From: Ciona savignyi
Lineage: Eukaryota > Chordata > Ascidiacea > Phlebobranchia > Cionidae
DNA length: 64,000 nucleotides
Direction of reading: 5' to 3'
NCBI GenBank assembly: GCA_000149265.1
Contig: CH003412.1
Span: 1,439,808-1,503,807, forward strand
The position numbers and the translations under genes are program-made. Below are positions 38,570-49,100 of the stretch, one piece after another. Below the pieces are notes generated by a model, which worked only from the letters and a program-made list of their open reading frames with translations, searched no databases and was not told where the DNA came from. The stretch's first letter is position 1, and each line of letters starts with the position of its first letter.

Positions 38570-39151
38570 TTTCACCAATCATTGCTCATCAAAGAGAAAA
38601 TCTGATTTAAACAGTCCTTGTCTGCAACAAATGTGTAATGTCAGTGGGGTAAATAAATTGAGTTAGACATAAGTTAAACTGCAATATAACATGTAGATAA
38701 CAGTTAGTGAAATAATATGTACAAACGCAATTTTTTGTGTATTATTTGTGAAACAAATTATAAAAATATGTGTATAAATGCAATCAAAACAGTAACGAAA
38801 TCATCTTATCTCAGGGAACGAAATTAAAAAAATCAAAAAGGTTTCAGCGACACAATTTTCTACAAAAAATCAAATATACAATATAAACGATATACAATAT
38901 ATATATATACATTAATACATAGTGTTGTGTTAAAGTTGCGGTACTGAATTAATTCATATGTACAAAAAGAACATTAGAAAAAAAAAACAGTTTAATTTAA
39001 ACACAATTTTTATGCATTTTTGGAATGAAGGATTTTGGAAAACAATTCAGCCTTGTTATATTTTAATTTTAACAGATGCAGCTTGATCATTATAGGTATT
39101 AGGTTCTTGTATAGGGTTGTTCGATCATGTTAATATGCCCACCATTGTATT
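38570..39151. other. Intergenic, PYM1 to ABCC5-like gene
   Basis: 582 bp between two same-strand genes. It contains an acceptor TTGTTGCAG|ACAAG (exon edge at 38621) for PYM1, a short AT dinucleotide tract near 38897, and ATTAAA variant polyadenylation signals for the ABCC5-like gene (reverse TTTAAT near 38991 and 39063). No canonical AATAAA is seen on - here. Confidence 0.5.
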
Positions 39152-42100
39152 TTATGAAACCAAAGCATTAGACTTAAAAGCAGCCAGCATTTGTGAGAAT
39201 TGTGAATGTTCATTACTAAGCAAAACATTTGGTTCATCAAATTCTACAATTTCTCCATCGTTCATTACTATTACTCGATCACATGAAGTAACAGAGGTCA
39301 GTCGGTGAGCAATAGTGATTATGGTGCAGTCAGCAAACATTTCCTTTGTCATTTCATGGACAAGTTTCTCCGTATCAGAGTCCACTGCAGCTGTAGCTTC
39401 ATCGAGTACCAAAATTTTGCTGTTTCTAAGAAGAGCACGGGCAAGACAAATCAACTGACGTTCCCCGACAGAGAAATTGCTCCCTCCTTCCAGCACTGTG
39501 CTCTCAAGCTGACCTTCCTGACTTGATATCAAAGGTTTAAGATGTGTTTTCTCCAAAGCAATCCACAAGGCATCATCAGAATGTTTGGAAAATGGGTCCA
39601 AGTTGTATCTTACAGAACCTGAAAATAATACAGGGTCTTGTGGTATAATGGATAGTTTGGATCTCAAATCATGTAGATCGACAGATTTAATATCTACGCC
39701 ATCAATACTGATTAAGCCACTTGAGCTATCGACAAGTCTGAACAGGGTTACAGCGAGAGAGGATTTGCCTGATCCGGTTCGGCCAACTATTCCTATTTTC
39801 TCCTTTTCATTAATTTTAAACGAGATGTTTTTCAGTGCAAGTTGAAGGCCTGGTCTATAACGCATGCTGACATTGGAATATTCCACAACACCCCTAGCAG
39901 GCCAGCTTTCCTCTGGTGTTATGGTGCTTTTTGATTCTTCTTGTGGGATGTTTGTGATATAGTATTTAATTCGGTCAAAAGTGACAAAGCGCGCCTCTGC
40001 TTCTGTCAAAAGTCGAATAGTAAACTGTATAAGACCAGTCATGAGGAATGAGGAGCTTAAGGCAAGACCGGCACTGGCTGGACTTACAACATCACCATAT
40101 ACAATAACTAATACAGTGGTCACGACACCTGTTATGACAGTGAGCATATCTAATCTAAGTGCAAGCCAACGATTTGCACATGCAAAGAGGTAGCACGGAA
40201 CACCATTGATATCCAAAAGTCGCTGAAATTCAGCTGCAAACTCAGTAAGCTGGCAATATGCTTTGATGGAATCTAGTCCATTCACAGTTGCTGTTATGTG
40301 GGAAAGTAGTGGAGATCGACTTAAAACATCAAGTCGTTTTAATTCACGAGCAGCTGGCCTGAAAAAAATGTAAACAAAAAATATCATTGGAAGAACTATA
40401 GCCATAATGATCAGAAATTGAGGGAACACATAAGCAATTAACGCAGCAGCAATAAGCAGAGTGGTGAAATTCAAAATGAACATTTCCCATAAAAACGGCA
40501 AAACAGTATCAAGTTCATCCATATCTTTTTGAAACCTGTTCAAAATTCTTCCACTTGGTGTGACATCGTAAAAGGTCATTGTAGCGTACAGAGTTTTTTT
40601 AAACAATTGACTGTGCAATACACCAGAGCCCTGAATTGTCATTGATACATAAGAAAATCCACGTAATACACTAATGACAGCCATCGCCAAAGCCACAACA
40701 CCATAAATGATGAGGTAAAGACCAAAGTTAGGGTTGTCGAGGAGGCTGTTGCTGCTTGTTACATTATTTATAGGCATGGAGAATTTGGAAGAAAAATTTA
40801 TAGAATTGGAGGTTAGGTTAGACACTGTCAGGTCAAACATTACGGGTGCACTGAAGTTTTCTCTTCCTGAACCTTGGTTAATCCAAAACGATATCCAAAA
40901 GTTTCCAAATTGCTGAGCACCAACATTTATAAAAAAGAACATTGACATCAACATCCAAAGAATAAATCCACCTGAAGCTTTAATATAGCTGTAATATGTA
41001 CTCATTGGAATTGCGCTTCCTCTTTCTTCATCTGACATCAGTTTGCCTTGGATTTCAAGATCATTTTCATTTAAAGATTTTCCTGGTGAACCCGGGGACT
41101 GAATAGAGGCAGATGTAGTATCACCCACTACTTCTGCTTTGTCTTCTGATTTTGTCAATTCATTTTCATCAAACTCATGTTCTAAAGTTCGAATCAATGT
41201 TCCATTTTTCATTAAAAAGACTTTATCACAATGCAGTAAATACTGGGTTTGGTGTGTGACAAAAAGGATGGTTTTACCACGAGATTTTAAAAAGGTAAAG
41301 ATTGCTTCAAAGAAAATATGTTTTCCAACATGAGCATCGACAGCACTTAATGGATCATCCAGAAGATACAAATCTCTATCACTGTACAAAGCTCGAGCAA
41401 GACTTATCCGCTGTTTTTGGCCACCACTGAGGTTTAACCCTCTTTCTCCAACCTCAGTCAAGTCACGTGAAGGAAGTATGTTAAAATCTTGCTCAAGTCC
41501 GCATGCATAAATCACTTTCTTGTAAAGTATTTTATTGTAGGTGGACCCAAAGATAATATTTTCTCTGACAGTTGCGTTCATTAGCCATGCTTCTTGTGCT
41601 GCATAAGCAATAGATTCACATACGGCCACTGATCCACCTAGTAGTTCCATCTGCCCAAGAAGTGCGGAAAACAGAGAGCTTTTTCCAGAACCGACAGGTC
41701 CGTAAATACCAATTAAATCGCCATTTTGAACTGTTAGGTCAATACTTTGAAGTGTCACCTGGACATTAGGTTCATCATCATGTAAAAGATGTTTGCTATC
41801 ATTTACTGGAGTATCTTCAACAACTTTTGAATCTGTTTCATCCACAGTACTGGTTTTGGAATTCCAAGACAAAGAAGCATTTTCTACCTTAATGATGTTT
41901 TGTTTATCCCTGGTCTTTTTTCTCACATAATCCTGTTCATCTTTTATGCATAATACTTCTTGCAGCCGTTTGAAAGAAGCAGCACCATCAGCAATGCTTT
42001 TTATTGATATCGGCATAAGTTTAAGGCCATATGACATGACATTAAACAATGCAACACATGTGAATGCTTCTTCTGCAGTAAGATTGTGGCCAAATGAAAC

Positions 42101-43297
42101 ATATGCTGAAAACATGATTACTGCTGCTACGACTGGAGTTAGGAAAGCGGCACTTATATTGACACTTCCCAAAAACGCGGCTATTTTAAGTAAAGATAGT
42201 TCTTTAACTCTAATAGCATGTACAACATCAGAAAATGGTTTTTCCCAAGAATACATTTTTATCAGCTTAATAGAGGTCAATATCTCATTAATTTTGTGCA
42301 CCCTTTGATCAGTGAGCGCAACCGCCTTTTGTCGAATGGAATTCATCATTTTTACTAGAATACCTTGCACTGGTAGCATTAGAATAAAAATTCCAGATCC
42401 AATTAAACCGATAGGCCCAATAAGCACACAAACATAAACAGTGCCAGTTATGAACAAAATTGGACCCATGACAACCAAGTTTCCTGTTCTGCAAATCTCA
42501 AAAATACGATCTCCATCATTGGAGCACATATTAGTTAACTCGCCTGCAGATATAGAACCAGGAACATGTGTAAGATGCAACACTTTGTGAAAAATCATCA
42601 TAAGCATGGCAGAGCGACATCTAACTGCTGTTCTGTAGTTGATCACATATACGGCTGTTAATAAAGAAGCTCTGGTAACCTCTGCAGCAATAAGAGCTCC
42701 AACAAGCACTAGTCCATGAGACAAGCTGTATTCTGGGTTAGAAACATGTTGAATTAATTTCCGCAGTATAATCCCACTACTGATAAACACCACACCACTA
42801 AACAAACAGGTTAAGATCAATGTTAGGATCATTCTTGTGCGTATAAATCGAATAAACACTCTCCACAATGAAGCATTTTTAATTCCTTTGCTGGACACTT
42901 CATTTTTCCAAAATCGCAGCATTCTTGCATAGTTAGGTTCAGTGCGGTCGTATTTGGACAGCTGCCATAAATCTTCAGTAGATGGTGGCTTTCGAAATGC
43001 TCTTAAAACAAGAACAGTGAACCAAGAAAATGTCATTGTAGAAACAAGACCTGCCTTATCATTTGGATGTTCATTTTTCTTATTAGCAAATGGTCGAAAA
43101 GGTATTAATGTTTTTAATGCAGGTTTGTACTTATCAATTGGAGATTTTGACTGAATAACAACATCAGGGATATCAAGAAGTGCCTCAGAGTTAATTGCTT
43201 CCTGACTTTCTTTTGGACTCAGAAGATTTTGTGAATCATTGGCACATTGAACGGGGCTATTGCCCTCGTCAGTGTTGTGTGTATTATCTTCACTCAT
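39152..43297 (-). CDS. ABCC5: ABCC5/MRP5-type ABC transporter, single exon
   Basis: ATP-driven efflux pump of organic anions and nucleotides in the plasma membrane, inferred from the ABCC5/11/12 family. It is a complete 1381-aa frame without introns (human ABCC5 has 1437 aa). It has no TMD0. TMD1 is at about residues 150-445. NBD1 has Walker A GPVGSGKSS (533-541), signature LSGGQ (623-627) and Walker B LYLLDDP (643-649), with Asp in place of the catalytic Glu as is usual in ABCC NBD1. TMD2 is at about 770-1100, with N-glycosylation sequons in the first external loop (NFS, NLT, NFS, NVT). NBD2 has GRTGSGKSS (1172-1180), FSVGERQ (1275-1281), ILVLDEAT (1295-1302) and the H-loop AHR (1330-1332). 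All motifs are intact, so it should be functional. An acceptor TTTTTTCTACAG lies about 60 bp upstream of the ATG. The closest subfamily looks like ABCC5, but a tunicate-specific paralogue is possible. Confidence 0.92.
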   Translation of the reverse strand: MSEDNTHNTDEGNSPVQCANDSQNLLSPKESQEAINSEALLDIPDVVIQSKSPIDKYKPALKTLIPFRPFANKKNEHPNDKAGLVSTMTFSWFTVLVLRAFRKPPSTEDLWQLSKYDRTEPNYARMLRFWKNEVSSKGIKNASLWRVFIRFIRTRMILTLILTCLFSGVVFISSGIILRKLIQHVSNPEYSLSHGLVLVGALIAAEVTRASLLTAVYVINYRTAVRCRSAMLMMIFHKVLHLTHVPGSISAGELTNMCSNDGDRIFEICRTGNLVVMGPILFITGTVYVCVLIGPIGLIGSGIFILMLPVQGILVKMMNSIRQKAVALTDQRVHKINEILTSIKLIKMYSWEKPFSDVVHAIRVKELSLLKIAAFLGSVNISAAFLTPVVAAVIMFSAYVSFGHNLTAEEAFTCVALFNVMSYGLKLMPISIKSIADGAASFKRLQEVLCIKDEQDYVRKKTRDKQNIIKVENASLSWNSKTSTVDETDSKVVEDTPVNDSKHLLHDDEPNVQVTLQSIDLTVQNGDLIGIYGPVGSGKSSLFSALLGQMELLGGSVAVCESIAYAAQEAWLMNATVRENIIFGSTYNKILYKKVIYACGLEQDFNILPSRDLTEVGERGLNLSGGQKQRISLARALYSDRDLYLLDDPLSAVDAHVGKHIFFEAIFTFLKSRGKTILFVTHQTQYLLHCDKVFLMKNGTLIRTLEHEFDENELTKSEDKAEVVGDTTSASIQSPGSPGKSLNENDLEIQGKLMSDEERGSAIPMSTYYSYIKASGGFILWMLMSMFFFINVGAQQFGNFWISFWINQGSGRENFSAPVMFDLTVSNLTSNSINFSSKFSMPINNVTSSNSLLDNPNFGLYLIIYGVVALAMAVISVLRGFSYVSMTIQGSGVLHSQLFKKTLYATMTFYDVTPSGRILNRFQKDMDELDTVLPFLWEMFILNFTTLLIAAALIAYVFPQFLIIMAIVLPMIFFVYIFFRPAARELKRLDVLSRSPLLSHITATVNGLDSIKAYCQLTEFAAEFQRLLDINGVPCYLFACANRWLALRLDMLTVITGVVTTVLVIVYGDVVSPASAGLALSSSFLMTGLIQFTIRLLTEAEARFVTFDRIKYYITNIPQEESKSTITPEESWPARGVVEYSNVSMRYRPGLQLALKNISFKINEKEKIGIVGRTGSGKSSLAVTLFRLVDSSSGLISIDGVDIKSVDLHDLRSKLSIIPQDPVLFSGSVRYNLDPFSKHSDDALWIALEKTHLKPLISSQEGQLESTVLEGGSNFSVGERQLICLARALLRNSKILVLDEATAAVDSDTEKLVHEMTKEMFADCTIITIAHRLTSVTSCDRVIVMNDGEIVEFDEPNVLLSNEHSQFSQMLAAFKSNALVS

Positions 43298-43611
43298 TAT
43301 GTTTTTTTTTGAAAATTATAAAACAAGATCAACATTTTGCAAAACCATTGCAAATCTGTAGAAAAAATCTTCAGTTTTAATAATCTGTGTACTAAAAATT
43401 AGCAATGGCTAAATCCACAATAATCAAAATACAATATACAACAGTGTGAGTGTCAATATATGTAACAACAAGTACTGGTATTAGCCATGTACAGTAACCC
43501 GATATAACACATATTAATGTCAAATCTATTATACTAACTGTTCCTAGAATTTAAACCTCAACCAATAATGCCTATATCGGAATTGAAAAAATAAAACATC
43601 AATTTAAAAGT
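43298..43611. other. Short intergenic gap, ABCC5-like gene to C22orf39
   Basis: 314 bp. On - it holds the C22orf39-family AATAAA signals (reverse TTTATT at 43611-43616 and 43615-43620, overlapping that gene's stop codon). About 255 bp on, a pyrimidine-rich acceptor GATTTTTTCTACAG ends at 43356, upstream of the ABCC5-like ATG. No donor-bearing exon is evident between them, so the acceptor suits spliced-leader trans-splicing. Confidence 0.5.
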
Positions 43612-43959
43612 TTATTTATTTAAGGTGCTTTGTGATACATCACCAGGAAAATGCCATCTGTGTGGGGGGCTTTCCCTGTATTCCCAAACATTAGTCCTAT
43701 TTTTCAAGATCTGATTTTTTCGGTCATGTTCACTTTGAATTAATGCAGTTTTTGCCTTAGGATTATTCAGCTTCATCCAATCTGAACAATGTTGATAGTC
43801 TATTTTCCATTGTGAGCAGTCGACTTTGTTCACACTACCATAGGCATAAAACTGATGGAATTTGTTACGAAATTGCTTGCACGCTTTGTACTCTTCATTG
43901 TAATATTCACAGTCCACCGCAGCAGGACCAGACAGTTCATTATTTTCATTTGATGCCAT
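43612..43959 (-). CDS. C22orf39: C22orf39 / UPF0545 family small protein
   Basis: 115-aa single-exon frame. The vertebrate homologue (C22orf39, also called PANTS) is a small cysteine-containing protein linked to synapses and mitochondria; the molecular role is poorly known. Matching features are the C..Y..E...C helix near the N terminus (CEYYNEEYKACKQF), an H..Y.YG segment, then C..W..D...C..W, and the C-terminal signature VWEYRESPPHRWHFP. The two paired-cysteine helices suggest a CHCH-like hairpin. The ATG at 43959 is chosen because an in-frame extension upstream has no ATG. The stop codon overlaps the AATAAA signal, so the 3' UTR is very short. It is the first gene of the closely packed C22orf39, ABCC5-like, PYM1 run on -. 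Confidence 0.85.
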   Translation of the reverse strand: MASNENNELSGPAAVDCEYYNEEYKACKQFRNKFHQFYAYGSVNKVDCSQWKIDYQHCSDWMKLNNPKAKTALIQSEHDRKNQILKNRTNVWEYRESPPHRWHFPGDVSQSTLNK

Positions 43960-44238
43960 GATGTTCCAACCATCTATTAGTTGCAGTTTATAATTTGCTG
44001 ACACAAATTCTATATTTTATATATACCTTCTTAATAGTTATTCATTTATAAGATACTTAGGCCTATACCAAGAAAAGACACAATGGGTTGTAATATTTCA
44101 ATATGCTTTAAAAAATTGATATTTTAATTTAAAGTTTTATATTTTAAGTTCTTTCAATACAAAACATAAGCTTCAACAAGCAATTATGACGAGACACAAT
44201 TTATATGTTTAATTAAAAATGCAAAACTACAACATAAT

Positions 44239-44450
44239 CGGTACCTCTGAATACTACAGGACCGCCTGAAGCGATTGGATCGCTTACTATACTTCGTAAT
44301 TACAAAAGCCATGTTATTAATGTTAGGGTTGGGGTTAAAGTTGGGTTCTGGGGTTGAGATTAGTGTTTGGGACAGGGTTAGAATTATTTTCCATAGCAAT
44401 CTTTGTGATCGAAGCGCTCCAAACGGTCCTGTAGTATTTAGAGGCACCCC
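44239..44450. mobile_element. hAT-type MITE with 8-bp target duplication
   Basis: The left end (GGTACCTCTGAATACTACAG, then GACCG) and the reverse complement of the right end (GGTGCCTCTAAATACTACAG, then GACCG) form terminal inverted repeats of about 25 bp with two mismatches. The 212-bp element is flanked on both sides by the identical 8-mer AACATAAT (44231-44238 and 44451-44458), the target-site length of hAT elements. It has no coding capacity, so it is a non-autonomous copy. The middle carries a degenerate telomere-like run of GTTAGGGTTGGGGTT words. The perfect target duplication suggests a fairly recent insertion. Confidence 0.85.
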
Positions 44451-44638
44451 AACATAATTAATTAAGCGTAATCAAATAAATTACTAGTAATTAATGAAAT
44501 GTAAAAATAACTGGAGGTTTTTTTTGGATCTTGCTTTGATAACCCTATGGTATTCCGTTGTCTGGTAATCTGAAACTTACGCTCTTTGATGTCATTGCTA
44601 ATTAAATTTGATTGATTAGTTTTAACCTCTAGTTATGT

Positions 44639-44860
44639 GGTGTCGGTTGATAACTATGGCTAAGTAAAAATCAGGGAATGCATATTGTCAAACTTCTTAG
44701 TCTGGCTGGCCTGGAACTTTGACAGTCTTTATTATTATCTTGTCCTGCAATTTGCACATTATATCTATTTGCATTTTTATCTAGCCAGTGCCGGTTGAGA
44801 ATTATGGCTAGGTAAAAATGTACCAGTTGGAAATTATTGCTAGCTAAAAATGCAAAAAAA
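44639..44860. repeat. Fold-back / minisatellite-like repeats
   Basis: The word TGGCTAAGTAAAAAT and relatives recur at about 44658, 44803 and 44841, and an inverted copy (ATTTTTATCTAGCCA) sits at about 44775-44790, facing the middle copy across a short loop with CCGGTTGA. This resembles the ends of a small fold-back element, possibly a degraded MITE pair. No target duplication is evident. Confidence 0.5.
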
Positions 44861-44989
44861 ATGTAAGCCTATAAAGAGTCTGTGGTTATACCTTGTGTAT
44901 GAAGTATGAACTGCCGTGTTTTAATACAAACGTTTGCCATTTAATCCCCGATTACTTTTTTAATAATTATATACCCGTGCTAATACTAT

Positions 44990-45043
44990 ACCGGTAATTA
45001 GTGTTCCTTAATAGAGAATGTTCATTAAGGGACACTACCGGTA
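44990..45043. repeat. Short perfect-stem hairpin
   Basis: ACCGGTA followed by GTGTTCCTTAAT pairs with ATTAAGGGACACTACCGGTA across a loop of about 10 bases, with a short bulge on the left arm. It could be a cruciform or the relic of a tiny inverted repeat. No gene context suggests an RNA function. Confidence 0.5.
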
Positions 45044-46100
45044 ATGAAAAGGAAAAAATTTAAAACTAAACCTGGAAGTTGCAAATTATTTTAATTTCTT
45101 TTTAATTTTATATTGAACTGTTTTAACGACCGTAGTTTTGTATTTTTTCTGTTTTAACGGCGCCAAATTAAAATCTTATTTTTAATTACCACTATACGCT
45201 AACTTACGATGTCCAATTACCTTTTATGTATTAATTTATTTCATCAACAGAACAGCCCAAGGAAAATACCTGACCGACCCACAAACCATTTTCCGCCCTC
45301 ATGGTTCACAAAAGGGGCGCTCTTTGTCGGTTTTAAATTTCAGTTCGCCTTAATCAATCACACGCCGCGACGAAACCCCTCTAAAGGCAGCCGATCCGCC
45401 AATTTTTCATCGCTTGTAGCGGCATGAAAATGGGACAGATCGTCGCTTGTAGCGGGACTGTCATATTCTAAACTAAAGGATTACTTGGGTATGCTAAGCA
45501 TTGTTCGACCACTTGTTGAATATCGTATTCATATCTAGGCTATGCTGTCTTGAGATGTGTCTAATCTCCTAATGACTAACATGTATTTTGACTAAATAGG
45601 GCTTGTGTTATAGGGTCGAAGGCCACTCCAACACTATACAAACAATCTAAGACACGTAAAAACTTCTTAAAACAAAATTCGTGTTGTTAGTATGAATGAC
45701 AAAAGGCAGTAATCAAACGAATCGCTTTAAAAATAAAATACACTGCTAAAGTTATAAATATATAAGCTAAACATTAGAGCGGCTGTAAACGTATGAAAAA
45801 TTCACATTGTGCCATAATCGGCTGTAAATATTTAAAAAACACACATTATGCCTTAAAATAAGTTAATTTTAATCCAGAAAAATATTGCTCAAGACCCTGT
45901 GGAAGTGCTGTAGATGCATGTAACTAATTATTGGTATTCTCTATTGTAAGTTAACAGTTGCCGCAGCAGCAAGAACAAAAATAACACGTAGTGATACAAA
46001 TAGGCCAAGTCTAGTCCAAATAAAGGTCAAAACAAGAATCTATCATTATTTATAATCAACTAAAAATATAAGAATAAATATCCTTAAACGACGGGACTGA

Positions 46101-49100
46101 CTAAATTCTTTGCAGTGTTTTTAGACCGTTAAACAGGACTTCGGGAGTTACCGAGGAAAAATATTGGTGTTTTAAATATGAAACCGGGACCATTCGGTCG
46201 CCAGGAGTTAACACTGCAAGGCTGTTAACCAGTTTAGCCTGCTCCATTTCAATCCAGAGTTCCAAAGCTGCGTATGGAGATACGTCGTCCACCCCCACGT
46301 CTTCTAGATCTTCCGGCCCCCAGAGGGCGCATTGTACAAGCTCGGCAGCTTCTTGTGTGCCGACCGGTGGAGATCGCTCTAGATAGTGAACTATATGCTT
46401 GATGGCGGTCGAATACTTTGTTCCGGGTACCACCACTCTTGATACAAGTGACGCTGCCGAATTGCGATCACCGGGTCTTCCCATTCCAGCTGCACTGGAA
46501 GCCAAATTGGCATTTTGCAACAATCGTTTTACTAAACCTGCAAGTTGCTGCGTGCGTGACAGGCTATGTGTATTTTGATTCGAATCAGAGTCGGAACTTT
46601 GGTAAGCGTCTAATACTTTTTCTACATCCCACCGATTTCTTTTGGTTAATTCTTCCGTCTCGGACCAATTTAAATGCGGTAAAATCTGCAAAAATCCTCG
46701 ATCTTCTGTAATAACTAAATGTTCAGCACTTATGTACGGCATATCAAATCCCGACGTTAACAAATGCTTGATGCCGTGAAGGAGCTGCAGTAAAGCGACC
46801 AAGATTTGCCGGTGATATTCAGTAGGTTCCTCTTGTGAGACCAGCCGGTCGAGATACTCCTATACCGCAATTAATGAAAGGGTTAGGGATGGGTTTAAAA
46901 CCAAATGATTTAAGTTTATTTAAGATCTGCCTTAATAGTTCTTTGTACTTTGTAGTAGTGTAAGATGGTAGGGTTTTAACACATACTGCTCGCGTGTTAA
47001 ACAATGCTTTTTCTTCTGTCGTTTAGCTCAGTCGCTAAAAGCGCTGTCCTCCAACCGGTTTCTGCCGGAACGGAAGCAGCACCTAGCTCGTCGGTTGTGT
47101 CTTTCGAAAAGGCATTTAACAGACGCAGCCTGATTTAAGATTATTGGGTTGAACCTAAACAATTAAAAACATCTGTATCGTAAACAACACAATTCTGAAA
47201 CTTCGGGAACCCAACTACGGTGTGCACGAGGTAATCTGACGCTTGAACGTGTGGTAATGGTCTCCTGTGTAAGGTCTATAAACAGAGATAAGTATAAATA
47301 CTCTACCCACCTGTAAAGAATGGCTTGGTCGACTGGATAGTACAACACAAAGAGCATCCGCAGCACCCCCGCCCGACGTAGGGTCCAGCAAGGACCGAGG
47401 AACTCTGCATGGAAAATGACTACACACTCCACATGTGTTTGGGTGCGCTGGCAAAGATGAACTGCTCTCTAATTTTTGCAGCATTCTGTCGCCAACATCG
47501 CGTTGATCGTAAAGCTGCAAGATATTATAAAAAATCTCATTTGTTAGCGTAAAAAGTATGAATTATTTAGTAAAGGGCAAGAAGAATTAATACAAACCTG
47601 GCAAGCAAGTTTGAACTTGTTATTTCCAGCAGAAACCGCTGGGTAAACAACACTATTGCCAATCATGCATATCGGTCTGTGGCTCTCTATCGCCACATCC
47701 GACCACGAAGTTATAAGAAAGCCACCGACGGGCAGTTGGTTGCGCCACTCTGCAAGCCATCTCTCCGTAACCTGAGCGTTTAAAATCAAACCATTAATTG
47801 TTTTTAGCGGCACAATGGTATTAAACAACATCGCTAGCCTCAAGGCGCCAGATGCACTGATATAGACGAAGGTTAATCCTGTTTTGGAATCATATTAATC
47901 CGTGTAATTAATTTGAACACTTACTTTTCTTAATGTTTGCGCGTTGAGCGAGACTAATGTTCTGTACTTCTGACGCTGGTGGGTCGCATACGCTAGATCC
48001 ACAGGAGCAGTTTGTCGCCGACTCTGCTTCTGGTTACGACGACGCTGTTGAGCAAGTTTAGACGACCGTTTCCTGAATACACAAATACAGTTTTAAAGTT
48101 ACAATACAATAACATTATGAACACAGATTAGTCATATAGTTAGACTGACTTTTCCTGTGCTATTGACGGCGATTTAGGCTTCTCTTCAACTTCCAAGTTG
48201 TAGTATATATTTTTGTTTAAGGCTGGAGTGTCCGAATCAAATATAGAAGGATCAGATTGAGAACGACGTGGCGATATCACTCTCACTGGTCGTCGTGGGG
48301 CTCCACGCCATGTGCCTTTTAATTTAGCAAGAGGACCTTTTTTGATCGCCGACCTATTAAATAGAATAGGTATGTAAAATTACCCAAGAACAATATACAT
48401 CGTATAATTTATCGGTTTTAAGGGCATGATAGAATACCTTCTAAATGCTGCATACTTATCCTTGCGGTTGATATTATGACAGGCCACACCCCAACACTCT
48501 ACACTAAGCACACCTAGTATCGATGGCTTGGCAAGCCGCAAAGCGGGTTGCTGTTTCAACACGTACACCTGCGCATAATTTTGACCGCAAAGTTGTTTAT
48601 GCGCTAATGGACCTTGCATGGTGATAGGCTTTGGAATTTACATGACAACTGCGCGGATAAACAGCTTTTCGCAACAGCGTAACTTTTAACAAATTTTGTC
48701 ATTTAGAACAAGCAAAGTTGCCTGTAACGCTGTAATATTACTTTATTAACCGGCTAAATTATAATGATAGTACATTGATATGCATGTTTGTGTAAGCAGA
48801 TATAACTTAATCTTATTATAGTTACAGTTAGCATACCAATGGCAAGTTCAGGGCACTTATTTTGACCCTACACAAACAAACTGTCAGATTATGGCTGCGG
48901 CCAAGAACCAAATTAGGTCTACCCCACAAAATTCCCACCTATAGCCTGGCGTTATGGGTTTAACCTAATGAAACCGTCACCCATTACAAACGACTGTAAG
49001 TTATCATTAAGAGGAACAGACCGAAACGGATGGAAACGAATTTAAACGATTCTCCTTTATTTTGTTAACGAAGAGTATAATGCTGTTTATCTATAACAAC

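Larger units (their letters stand above)
43960..46100. other. Intergenic, C22orf39 to PEAK-like gene
   Basis: Contains a hAT-type MITE (44239-44450), fold-back repeats (44639-44860), a short hairpin (44990-45043) and a GC-richer patch (45270-45460), which may hold the C22orf39 promoter or a regulatory element. The patch carries a doubled TCGCTTGTAGCGG word about 34 bp apart. The rest is AT-rich. The short frame at 45209-45427 is not convincing. Confidence 0.5.

Noticed and set aside
39305-43380. Several + strand frames across the ABCC5-like gene
   Set aside because: Antisense shadows of an intact 1381-codon frame.
47020-47165. Possible functional tRNA gene
   Set aside because: Only the A-box half is tRNA-like; there is no cloverleaf or B box, and the body matches a SINE.
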